DNA from: Krumholzibacterium sp965370495
GTDB taxonomy: Bacteria > Krumholzibacteriota > Krumholzibacteriia > Krumholzibacteriales > Krumholzibacteriaceae
Assembly (NCBI GenBank): GCA_965370495.1
Contig: CBDUUV010000012.1
Location: 1 to 34,087, forward strand
Direction: 5' to 3'
DNA length: 34,087 nucleotides
This document shows, in pieces, positions 1 to 7,800 of this stretch. The translations under genes and the position numbers were made by a program. The notes below the pieces were generated by a model. It was given only the letters and a program-made list of their open reading frames with translations. It ran no database searches and had not been told where the DNA came from. Numbering within the stretch: position 1 is the first letter of the stretch; each line of letters opens with the position of its first letter.

Positions 1-527
1 GTCGCGATAATACATACCACGGGTTTCCTGAAGACATTTACCGGATCGCATCCGATTGAAGCAAGCACGGCAACCCCTGCCGAATTGATCTTTGTGCCCC
101 TGCGAAGCACGATATCACCTGCTGAAATGTCCTCGGCCCTGTAACAGACATTTCTCCCATGGCTCCGCTTTTTCACGGTAACCAGGCCATTCGTTTCCTC
201 GGTATGCTCGACCATCACGACACAATCAGCACCGGACGGGACAGCCGCTCCCGTCATGATCCGCGAACATTCTCCTGCCCTGACCTCCCTCTCGGGAAAT
301 ACTCCCGCCGGAATATCCTCTATTATCCGCAACTGCGATCTGTCCAGGTCTTCTATCCTGCATGCAAACCCGTCCATAGCCGATTTGTCGAACGGAGGCA
401 TGTCGATATCACTGAGAGCATCCTCAGCAAGCACCCTTCCCGATGCTTCAAGAAGGGGGATATTCTCTGTGCCGATCAAAACAGCCGATTCCTTTACTAT
501 CTGCAGAGCTTTTTCAAATGAGATCAT
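1..527 (-). CDS. moeA: Molybdopterin molybdenumtransferase MoeA, partial (C-terminus beyond window)
   Basis: Inserts molybdate or tungstate into adenylylated molybdopterin, the last common step of Mo/W cofactor synthesis in the cytoplasm. The visible N-terminal ~175 residues carry two MoeA hallmarks: a KSAMDGFA stretch at about residues 48-55 and RIMTGAAVPSGADCVVMVEH at about 90-109. The start ATG (527-525) overlaps the TGA of the upstream mobB-like gene by 4 bp (ATGA), which shows translational coupling. The gene runs off the left edge, so the catalytic MPT-binding and C-terminal domains are not seen. It is the last visible gene of the tungstate/molybdate uptake operon. Its position there, opposite an AOR-type enzyme, suggests it serves that enzyme. 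Whether it prefers W or Mo cannot be read from this fragment. Confidence 0.93.
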   Translation of the reverse strand, partial: MISFEKALQIVKESAVLIGTENIPLLEASGRVLAEDALSDIDMPPFDKSAMDGFACRIEDLDRSQLRIIEDIPAGVFPEREVRAGECSRIMTGAAVPSGADCVVMVEHTEETNGLVTVKKRSHGRNVCYRAEDISAGDIVLRRGTKINSAGVAVLASIGCDPVNVFRKPVVCIIA

Positions 528-964
528 TCCTGCTCCTCTGTGTCCACGAAGGCTCCGGCGAGCCGAATCATCTCTGTTACTGTCTTCCTGTCAATGCCGA
601 GCCTGCCGGCAAGGGTATCGACGGTTTCCCTTCTGACAGTTTTGCCCCGTATGATGTCAGCTTTTCTTTCAGCCTGGGCCGCGCCGGGCTTGGGCAATCC
701 GCCTGAAAGATAGATCGCGCAGTCAGGAGTTATCTCGCACAGAATACTGTTACTTTCGATTATCAGGAACCGGGCATCACTATTCTCACTGATAATATCT
801 TCGTAGCTCGTCCCGTTGCGGTAAAAGATATTACCGTGGCCCTTTTTCTCTATACCATGCCCGATCTTGACATGGACGGCATACCGTAGAAGGGAACAGA
901 GATTTTCGGCAAGCCCCGTCTTACCTACGTTGGAATGCGCGCCTGATATTACAAGTGTCTTCAT
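524..964 (-). CDS. MobB-like P-loop GTPase with C-terminal HTH-like tail
   Basis: The protein is 146 residues and starts MKTLVISGAHSNVGKT, a P-loop (GAHSNVGKT) at residues 8-16 of the kind found in MobB, the GTP-binding accessory of molybdopterin dinucleotide synthesis. It is shorter than typical MobB. The last ~40 residues (VDTLAGRLGIDRKTVTEMI region) resemble a helix-turn-helix. I chose the ATG at 964 because its SGAH strand leads directly into the P-loop and because it overlaps the TGA of the upstream 62-residue ORF as ATGA; an in-frame ATG at 985 is less likely. Its stop overlaps moeA in the same way. The cofactor-related role is inferred from the fold and neighbours; the exact activity is unknown. 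Confidence 0.72.
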   Translation of the reverse strand: MKTLVISGAHSNVGKTGLAENLCSLLRYAVHVKIGHGIEKKGHGNIFYRNGTSYEDIISENSDARFLIIESNSILCEITPDCAIYLSGGLPKPGAAQAERKADIIRGKTVRRETVDTLAGRLGIDRKTVTEMIRLAGAFVDTEEQE

Positions 965-1149
965 TTGAAACATCCGAGCTGGCACCGGGAGATCCGAATA
1001 TCATTCTGATTACAGTACCTGGCTATATCCATCAGCTTGACCTGGTACTCCTGCGCAAGGATAAAAGCCTTTGCGCATGCGAGTTTTTTCTTTCCCTCAA
1101 CTTCTACAACCGCCCCTTCGATAATCTTGCCAAGTTCTTCCACATTCAT
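961..1149 (-). CDS. Small conserved-looking Cys-containing protein in the Mo/W operon
   Basis: A 62-residue soluble protein without signal peptide or membrane segment. It has a KKLACAKAF motif near residue 21 and ends with a Cys-rich tail, ARYCNQNDIRISRCQLGCFK, giving four cysteines in total. The start ATG at 1149 is preceded by GGAGG at suitable spacing. The stop overlaps the next gene as ATGA, and the upstream modE-like gene ends 12 bp away, so it is tightly packed in the operon and very likely real. I recall similar small proteins beside molybdenum genes but cannot assign a function. Metal or cofactor handling through the cysteines is possible. The basic middle part could also be a helical DNA-binding segment. 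Confidence 0.68.
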   Translation of the reverse strand: MNVEELGKIIEGAVVEVEGKKKLACAKAFILAQEYQVKLMDIARYCNQNDIRISRCQLGCFK

Positions 1150-1161
1150 CCCGGCCTCCGT

Positions 1162-1512
1162 TCAACCTCTATCTATCAGTTCTTTCAGATATTTATCATA
1201 AGCCCTGTTCATCCCCACCGAAACATCGGCCCTGTATTGCTTCCATGCTTCGAGCAGCCTGGCGCCGAATTCTGTAAGTTCTGTCGAACCGCCTGAAGGG
1301 CCTCCCCGCGACCGGACAACTACCTTGCGCCCGAAAGAAACTTCTACTTTCCTGATATCCTCCCATGCTTTCCTGTATCCCCTGCCAAGGGTTTTCGCGG
1401 CTGTCTGCAGTGAACCATACTCCCTCACTGCCTCGAGCAGATCCCACTTGCCATCGCCGAACAGTCCATCCGCACCGGTTTCATGAAGGAAAAGCCTGGC
1501 GCGAGGTTCCAT
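1162..1512 (-). CDS. ModE-type winged-helix transcriptional regulator, DNA-binding domain only
   Basis: A 116-residue protein matching the N-terminal LysR-like winged-helix domain of ModE: LFGDGKWDLLEAVREYGSLQTAAKTLG is the recognition core (residues ~18-44), followed by YRKAWEDIRKVE and a wing with SRGGPSGGSTELTEFG. It lacks the two C-terminal molbindin domains that bind molybdate in E. coli ModE, so oxyanion sensing, if any, must occur elsewhere. I chose the ATG at 1512 because GGAGGTG lies just upstream and because it begins 2 bp after the stop of the ABC ATPase; a longer frame to 1575 would overlap that gene. It is the natural candidate to bind the palindrome at 4666-4687 and control the two divergent transcripts. 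Confidence 0.88.
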   Translation of the reverse strand: MEPRARLFLHETGADGLFGDGKWDLLEAVREYGSLQTAAKTLGRGYRKAWEDIRKVEVSFGRKVVVRSRGGPSGGSTELTEFGARLLEAWKQYRADVSVGMNRAYDKYLKELIDRG

Positions 1513-1514
1513 TA

Positions 1515-2648
1515 TTACACCTCCAGTATCCTGACAGCGCTCGCTTTGATCGACGCAAAGACTGTAGAACCGCACCTGATACCAAGCCTGTTTGCCGAAT
1601 CACAGGTTATAACAGCAGCGATCTCTTCTCCCGCATCGATTATCACTTCCACACCATACCGTACACCGCAGATATCCGTCACCGTCCCCTCGAACACATT
1701 CCTTGCGCTCGAAGACGGCTTCTGGACCGAAACTGTAACATCTTCGCTCCGTATAATTGCAAACCCGTCTCCATCGGGAATCTCCGTCAGCACGGAAAAT
1801 CTGATTCCTCCGGCAAGAAATTCGGCGGAAGCATCAATGGAACCGTGAACCGAACCGCTGGCGGATACACCGGCGGAACCATTAACAGGGTCTTTTTCAA
1901 AACCATCAACAGAACCATTTCCGTGTTCGATCCTTCCACGAAAAAAATTCCTGATACCAACAAACCCGGCAACGAATTCAGACTTTGGATAACGTAATAT
2001 CTTTTCCGGTGTATCGATCTGGACTATAGTCCCGCTTTCCATCACACCAATCCTGGAAGCCAGTGAAACAGCTTCCTCGTAATCATGTGTTACATGGATC
2101 ATCGTTACCCCCCCGCGATTGAGCTTTCGCAGCAACCCTCTGATTCTCGTGCGCGTATTGCTGTCAAGCGATGAAAGGGGTTCATCGAGAAGAAGACATT
2201 CAGGATCGCTTGCAAGTGCCCTTGCAAGCGCGACTCTCTGGGCTTCTCCGCCCGAAAGGGTGTCCGGCTTCCTCTCGAGCAGATCTGAGATCTCCATCTC
2301 CGCCGCAAGACGTTCAACCCTCCTGTTTTCACTATCGCGGTTTAATCCACTGCCATGGAGCCCATAGGCTATATTCTTCCTTACCGACAGGTGCGGAAAC
2401 AAAGCCTGATCCTGGAAGACCAGGGCGATCTTTCTCTTCTGGATCTTCTCGTCCGTGATATCCAGATCATGAAGCTTTATCCTGCCCGAATCGGCGTGGA
2501 TGATACCGGTAAGCGTTTCTAGTAAAACCGTTTTTCCCGCTCCAGAGGCTCCAAGAAGAACGAAATACTCCCCCCTGACAACCTCGAAAGATATGTCTTT
2601 TATCGAAAACTCGCCCAGTTTTTTCGACAACCCTCGCACACTAAGCAC
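1515..2648 (-). CDS. wtpC: Tungstate/molybdate ABC transporter ATP-binding protein
   Basis: Energises import of tungstate or molybdate with the permease and lipoprotein encoded just upstream. All ABC motifs are present: Walker A GASGAGKT (residues 33-40), Q-loop in VFQDQ (~78-81), signature LSGGEAQRVALARAL (131-145), Walker B CLLLDEP (151-157) and the switch His in MIHVTHD (~186). The C-terminus resembles a TOBE/MOBE oxyanion domain (GTVTDICGVRYGVEV to the end). I prefer a GTG start at 2648 because GGAAGGA lies 7 nt upstream and overlap with the permease is then only 8 bp; an ATG at 2684 is in frame. An unusual Gly/Ser-rich repetitive linker (about positions 1830-1925) separates the ATPase and C-terminal domains. 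Confidence 0.9.
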   Translation of the reverse strand: MLSVRGLSKKLGEFSIKDISFEVVRGEYFVLLGASGAGKTVLLETLTGIIHADSGRIKLHDLDITDEKIQKRKIALVFQDQALFPHLSVRKNIAYGLHGSGLNRDSENRRVERLAAEMEISDLLERKPDTLSGGEAQRVALARALASDPECLLLDEPLSSLDSNTRTRIRGLLRKLNRGGVTMIHVTHDYEEAVSLASRIGVMESGTIVQIDTPEKILRYPKSEFVAGFVGIRNFFRGRIEHGNGSVDGFEKDPVNGSAGVSASGSVHGSIDASAEFLAGGIRFSVLTEIPDGDGFAIIRSEDVTVSVQKPSSSARNVFEGTVTDICGVRYGVEVIIDAGEEIAAVITCDSANRLGIRCGSTVFASIKASAVRILEV

Positions 2649-3450
2649 GATCTTTCCTTCCCGCGATAATCCGCAGCGCGACAAAGAACAACAGGCATAT
2701 CGCTATAAAGAGCACTGAAACAGGCCTTGCATACCGCAATCCGAATGCTCCGAAACGCTCATATATAAGAACCGGCGTAACCATTGGATGATAAGCGATG
2801 ACAAGTACGGCTCCGAACTCGCTCATCCCTCTCGCCCACATCAGGATCAGTCCGGACAGGATCGATCTCCATGCAACCGGTATAGATATCGTCAGAAAGA
2901 CCCTGAATGGGGAGGCACCAAGGTTCAACGCCGCTTTTTCAAGCTGAACAGGGACCGCGGCAAAACCGTCGCGGGCCGCGTTGATAAGGAACGGAACACT
3001 TACAAACGCCATCGCTATCATGATCCCTGCGTATCCACCGACAAAATGTATCCCTGCCTTACAGGCCAGGCTACCGATCCAGGTATCCCTGGAGACCACA
3101 CCGAGAAGAGCTATCCCGGCCGCGGAATGGGGTATCACGATCGGCAGGTCGATGATGCCGTTTACCAGTTGCTTGAATGGAAATTCCCTGCGCGCAAGAA
3201 CGTAGGCAAGGGGTATAGACCCAATGGCAAGAATTGCTGTAGCACCCATAGACGTTGCGAGCGTAAGCCAGATACTGCCTGTTACCTCGCCGTCACGGGC
3301 TGTCTCGAGAAAACTGCCGGGAGAAACTTTAAGAAAAATACTGACCAGCGGCGCCAGGATAAAGAGCAGCACGAGCCCCCCCAGCGCCGAAAAGACCAGG
3401 TGTAAGGGTTCTATCCTTCCGGCTGCGATTTCCAGCCTCCTAGCCACCAT
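2641..3450 (-). CDS. wtpB: Tungstate/molybdate ABC transporter permease
   Basis: An inner-membrane protein of 269 residues with about six hydrophobic helices and the EAA-type coupling loop ALNLGASPFRVFLTISIPVA that docks on the ATPase. The MSEFGAVLVIAYHP stretch after the loop is typical of ModB/WtpB/TupB permeases. The start is ambiguous: the ATG at 3450 overlaps the end of the binding-protein gene by 11 bp and has GGTGG nearby; an upstream ATG at 3480 would add 10 residues. It lies between wtpA and the ATPase gene in the usual A-B-C order, all overlapping. Specificity (W versus Mo) is inferred from the WtpA partner. Confidence 0.9.
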   Translation of the reverse strand: MVARRLEIAAGRIEPLHLVFSALGGLVLLFILAPLVSIFLKVSPGSFLETARDGEVTGSIWLTLATSMGATAILAIGSIPLAYVLARREFPFKQLVNGIIDLPIVIPHSAAGIALLGVVSRDTWIGSLACKAGIHFVGGYAGIMIAMAFVSVPFLINAARDGFAAVPVQLEKAALNLGASPFRVFLTISIPVAWRSILSGLILMWARGMSEFGAVLVIAYHPMVTPVLIYERFGAFGLRYARPVSVLFIAICLLFFVALRIIAGRKDRA

Positions 3451-4438
3451 TTTCACCACCTTTGCCGGGAGAAAGACCATATTTCTTGAGCCTGGCAGGC
3501 AACATCTCAAAAGTTAAGGTCGGCGAAGGAACAACAGAAGGCTGCCCGCAACTCTCCATAAGCGCCATCCCCTTCTCCCTGTCGAGAAGAAATTCTATAA
3601 ATGTCACCGCTAGTTCAGGGTTGGGCGCATTCTTTGGAATCGTTACTCCGTAAACCATCGGCGCGCCCTTCTTCATGACTTTAGTACCCGGCTGCTTCCC
3701 CGAGATATCGACGGAGACCCTGCCGTAATAATCAGCCAGGACAGGTTTCTTCATGTTGATCTCGTCCGGAAGGACAAGATACTTCAATCCGTGCTGGCTC
3801 GCGACAGACCTGTAGAGAAAAATATAATCTATGGCGCCGGATTCAAGAAGTGCGAGAAGATCGGTTTCTTTCGGGCGAATATATCTTCGATCCTTTATTA
3901 ACAACCGGTCTGCAAGCCCCGCTGATTCATAGAAAATCCCGGCCAGCCTCATCGTCAGTACGGCCCTGTAACCGCACGGATCAGAATCCGGGTCGGACCT
4001 GCCGAAAGCTACATCTTCTTCGAGCAGTATCTCGTACCAGTTTTCTCTGGAGATCTCATTTGACCTTTTCGATCCCTCACGATAGACAATAGCCATCTCG
4101 TTACTCGCAAACTTCAGATTCCAGCTCGCATGATCGGGGATCAGGAGGCTGTTGATCACAGTATAATCAGCAGAAGCCATTATGTCGCACGCGCGCCCGA
4201 GATCGGTGATCTTTCTCGCGCATCGGCGGCTGCCTGCCGCCTCCATAAGGATATTTACATCCGGATTTTCCTTTTTGAAACTCTCGGCGATCATCTTGAA
4301 CGGAACCGAGAGGGACCCGGCGTGAAAGATCACCAGGTCCTGTTTTTTCCGTGCCTGGTCACCAGGAGAACATGAGGAGAGTATCAACGCGGTCGAAATA
4401 ACAATACCGGCAATGGGCAATACTTTCTTCAGGCGCAT
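3440..4438 (-). CDS. wtpA: Tungstate/molybdate-binding lipoprotein WtpA
   Basis: Extracytoplasmic binding lipoprotein that captures tungstate/molybdate. The start at 4438 gives a classical lipoprotein signal: MRLKK, a hydrophobic core and lipobox LSSC. The mature part has the diagnostic WtpA signatures HAGSLSVPF, MEAAGSRRCARKITDLGR, DIMASADYTVI, NEMAIVYREGS, NWYEIL and GRSDPDSDPCGYR, which separate this family from ModA. Length (332 residues) fits. A longer frame starting at 4555 behind a GGGGGGG run would put 39 polar and mixed residues before the signal peptide, so I reject it as the start. It heads the seven-gene uptake/cofactor operon; a promoter, palindrome and structured leader lie upstream. 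Confidence 0.94.
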   Translation of the reverse strand: MRLKKVLPIAGIVISTALILSSCSPGDQARKKQDLVIFHAGSLSVPFKMIAESFKKENPDVNILMEAAGSRRCARKITDLGRACDIMASADYTVINSLLIPDHASWNLKFASNEMAIVYREGSKRSNEISRENWYEILLEEDVAFGRSDPDSDPCGYRAVLTMRLAGIFYESAGLADRLLIKDRRYIRPKETDLLALLESGAIDYIFLYRSVASQHGLKYLVLPDEINMKKPVLADYYGRVSVDISGKQPGTKVMKKGAPMVYGVTIPKNAPNPELAVTFIEFLLDREKGMALMESCGQPSVVPSPTLTFEMLPARLKKYGLSPGKGGENGG

Positions 4439-4458
4439 CTTCGATGAAATGATATTCG

Positions 4459-4518
4459 AAAGGTATACTGCCTTTATAACCCGGATTGTTCCGGCTGACA
4501 AGGCCAGGAATAATCCGG
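4459..4518 (-). promoter_or_regulatory. Structured 5' leader of wtpA (two RNA hairpins)
   Basis: On the transcript strand CCGGATT (4518-4512) pairs with AATCCGG (4487-4481). Inside it TTCC(T)GGC pairs with GCCGGAA, giving about 14 base pairs with one mismatch, one bulged U and loop CUUGUCA. A second hairpin, AAAGG-CAGUAUA-CCUUU (4475-4459), follows 21 nt before the wtpA start. The predicted leader is roughly 190 nt, long for a simple 5'UTR. It could be an attenuator or a riboswitch. I see no U-run for intrinsic termination, and I cannot match it by eye to the known Moco riboswitch. Confidence 0.45.
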
Positions 4519-4635
4519 TCTGTGAGCATCGAAAGGTTTTGACTTGAAACCACATATCTCCCCCCCTTTCCGACTACCCATGCGCATATAACCAGAACCG
4601 GGTCATATTCGGTCCGCCTGGATGTACAGGAAAAG

Positions 4636-4663
4636 AAAATAGCATAAACCAGCCGCTTGTCAA
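4636..4663 (-). promoter_or_regulatory. Sigma70-type promoter of the wtpABC operon
   Basis: On the minus strand a perfect -35 box TTGACA (4663-4658) is followed after 16 bp by TATTTT (4641-4636; 4 of 6 consensus). The -35 box begins 2 bp downstream of the perfect palindrome at 4666-4687, so a bound regulator would touch RNA polymerase directly. Transcription would start near 4630, giving a leader of about 190 nt. Confidence 0.6.
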
Positions 4664-4665
4664 TG

Positions 4666-4687
4666 GTTATGTTTATTCAAACATAAC
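4666..4687. promoter_or_regulatory. Perfect inverted repeat, putative ModE-type operator
   Basis: GTTATGTTT-ATTC-AAACATAAC: two perfect 9-bp arms around a 4-bp centre. The outer GTTAT/ATAAC ends resemble the arms of known ModE and TunR sites. It lies in the divergent region between the uptake operon and the AOR operon, abutting the wtpA -35 box, and the uptake operon encodes a ModE-type DNA-binding domain. This is sequence-level evidence; binding is inferred. It could repress or activate wtpA and influence the AOR promoter about 135 bp away. Confidence 0.65.
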
Positions 4688-4821
4688 GGAAATACTAACT
4701 GCATATCGATCATGGATTCGCACCATAAAACGCTACAACTATATTGCTTATTGCATGTTATCGAATTCCGCTCAACCGGTTTCTCCTTGCGGCATTACAA
4801 TTTCTGTTACTCACTTTATGC

Positions 4822-4850
4822 TTTAATAAAAGACGGAATAATTGTATATT
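4822..4850 (+). promoter_or_regulatory. Possible promoter of the AOR operon
   Basis: TTTAAT (4822-4827) and TATATT (4845-4850; 5 of 6 consensus) are separated by 17 bp and would place the start site about 40 nt before the first AOR gene. The -35 box is poor (3 of 6), which would fit an activator-dependent promoter. Two direct copies of TTGTATAT (4842-4849 and 4858-4865), 16 bp apart, overlap this region. The rest of the 4688-4897 interval is AT-rich, with no gene that I can see. Confidence 0.35.
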
Positions 4851-4897
4851 TGAAGCCTTGTATATCTGAAAACAAACCTGTCAGGAGGCCGATGTAG

Positions 4898-7800
4898 ATG
4901 CCAGAAAACCGAATCTTGAAGATGAAAGAAGCTCACAGGATCCTCTGTGAATTCCCCTTCGAGGTAATCGCGCTCGAGAAAGGTTACGCCAACAGGACCC
5001 TTAGAATCGACCTGGACAAGAACGAGATCAGCATCCTGCCCGTATCACAACAGATGAAAGATCTTTGGACAGGCGGCAAGGGATTCGATCTGTGGCTGAT
5101 GTTTCAGGAGATCACGGCAGATACAAAGTGGGACAGCCATGAAAACCCGATTACTTTTTCCTCCGGGCCGCTCGGCGGAACAATTTCGTTCCCGGGCTCG
5201 GGAAAAACGATCGTAACCGCTATCTCCCCTCTTACCAGATCTGTCATGGATTGCAACGTTGGAGGCTACTTCGGGCCATACCTGAAGTTTGCCGGTTTCG
5301 ACGCACTCATGCTGATCGGAAAAGCCAGGGAAGATTCGATCATTATAATCGATGCTGTCAACGGAAAGATCACTATCGAAACAGCTCCCCTTGAAAGTAT
5401 AGATTCCCATATTCTGGCCGAAGAGCTGTTGGAGATGTATTCAGACAATGAACTCGACATGAGAAATATCGCCAGCGTGTCAGCGGGGCGCGGCGCTGAA
5501 CATACGCATATGGGAGTATTGAACTTCTCTTTCTATGACTGGAGAAGAGACGCTCCCAGAATAAAGCAGGCAGGCCGTGGCGGAATCGGCACAGTCTTCA
5601 GGAACAAGAACCTCAAGGCACTCGTTCTCAAGAACAGGCAGATCAACCCTGCCTGGAGGATCCAGGAGAACAAGGTCGCAAAGCTGACTACACCGAAAGA
5701 GATCCCGGTCCAAACATGCAAACACGAGATCGAAACTATCAGAGAGATAATCGGGAAATGGAATAACGACCCTGAATACGTCATCGAGATGATGCAGGAC
5801 ATCCAGGAACGTTTCCGCCATATCTCCAGAACTGCCATCGACGAGATCTGCAAAAGGACCGGCAGGCAAAAGGCCCACCTCTATCATATAGCCACCTTCT
5901 ATAAAACCCTGAGCCTCGAACTCAAAGGCGAAACTATCATCCAGGTCTGTATGGGCACCGCGTGTCATGTGAAAGGTTCGGCAAAGATACTCGACTCTTT
6001 TGAGCGTGTTCTGGGTATCGGCACCGGGGGAACGACTCCTGACAAAAAATACAGCCTCCAGGCAGTAGCCTGTCTTGGCGCGTGCAGCATCGCCCCCGTC
6101 GTCAGGATCGGAGACGAAGTTTTCGGCAACGTCCAGGCAAAAGACGTCGAAAAACTCATCGAAAAAGCAGCCCTGGCAGAAAAGAAGGAAGCGTGTGTCG
6201 ACAAAGATCTGAAGCAGGCCTCACGAGGGAAGATCAAACCTGAAGACCTCGAAAAGATCACCGCCAGGGAACAGAAAGACGCAGCCGGTTACAAGGGAAT
6301 GCTTATGGTCTGTACCGGGACTGGATGCGTATCCGCAAAGGGATTTGACATTCGGGACAGGTTGATGGAAATAATCAGAAAAAAAGGACTCGAAAAAGAT
6401 TTCCTTGTTGTGGGTACCGGATGCAACGGTTTCTGCGCCATGGGCCCTATCATAGTCATCCAGCCGGAACGCATATTCTACCAGAAGGTGCAGGATAAGG
6501 ACCTCGAGGAGATCGTCGACAGCCTTGCCGAAGGAAAAACGGTCGAAAGGCTGCTTCACAAGGACCCGGTATCCGGCGTAGTTAACGAAAAGATGGAAGA
6601 GATCGGTTTCTTCAGCAAGCAACAGCTGATCGCTCTCAGAAACAAGGGCCTGGTGGACCCCGAAAACATCGATCATTACATCGCACGCGGCGGATACGGG
6701 GGGCTGAAAAAGGTTCTCGCGGAAGTTTCCCCTGAAGATGTGATCAAGGAAGTGATCGCGTCAGGTATCAGGGGCCGCGGAGGAGGCGGATTCCCCACCG
6801 GTGTCAAATGGGAATCGGGCCGCAGGGCAGCCGAAGAAAGAGATGAAGAAATATATGTCGTCTGCAACGCCGACGAAGGTGACCCGGGAGCCTTTATGGA
6901 CAGAAGCATAATCGAGACGGATCCTCACTCTGTTATCGAGGGGATGCTTATCGGCGCCTACGCCGTCGGGGCTGTGAACGGATATATTTACATAAGAAAG
7001 GAATACCCGCTTGCCATGGAAAGGCTGAAGAAAGCTATCGACCAGTGCGTCGATTACGGCCTTCTGGGCGACGATATCCTGGATAGCGGGTTCAGCTTCG
7101 ATATACACATACACAGGGGCGCCGGCGCGTTTGTCTGCGGCGAATCGAGCGCGCTCATGGCTTCGATGGCCGGCAGAGCCGGGGAACCGCGCGCCAAGTA
7201 TGTGCATAACGTAGAATACGGATTCAGGGACAAACCAACTGTCCTGAACAATGTCGAGACATGGGCCAATATACCGGTAATCATCGACAAGGGCGCCGAA
7301 TGGTTCGCTGCGATAGGGACCGGAGATGTCACTGGTAATCCGTGGGGCGGGTCGTCAGGCACAAAGGTCTTCTCCCTCGTAGGTGATGTCAACAACACCG
7401 GGCTGGTCGAGGTCCCGATGGGTATATCGCTTCGCGAGATCATCGAGGAGATCGGCGGCGGTATCCCCGACGGACGCGAGTTCAAGGCTGTTCAGACGGG
7501 CGGGCCATCGGGAGGTTGCATCCCCGGAAGCAAGCTCGATATGCCCGTCGACTTCGATTCGCTCACCGAGGCTGGCTCGATGATGGGGTCGGGCGGCATG
7601 ATCGTGATGGACGACAAAACATGTATGGTCGACGTGGCTAGGTACTTCATAGATTTCCTCATGGATGAATCGTGCGGTAAATGCACGGCCTGCCGTGAAG
7701 GGCTTCACCTGATGAACAACGTGCTGACACGAATATGTAACGGCGAGGGAAAGGCAGGTGATATCGAGGAGCTCGAGAAACTCTGCGACACTGTGCGGGA

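Noticed and set aside
4439..4555. Longer N-terminus for WtpA starting at 4555 behind the G-rich ribosome-site-like run
   Set aside because: It would bury the lipoprotein signal peptide 39 residues inside the protein. The start at 4438 gives a standard signal and lipobox.
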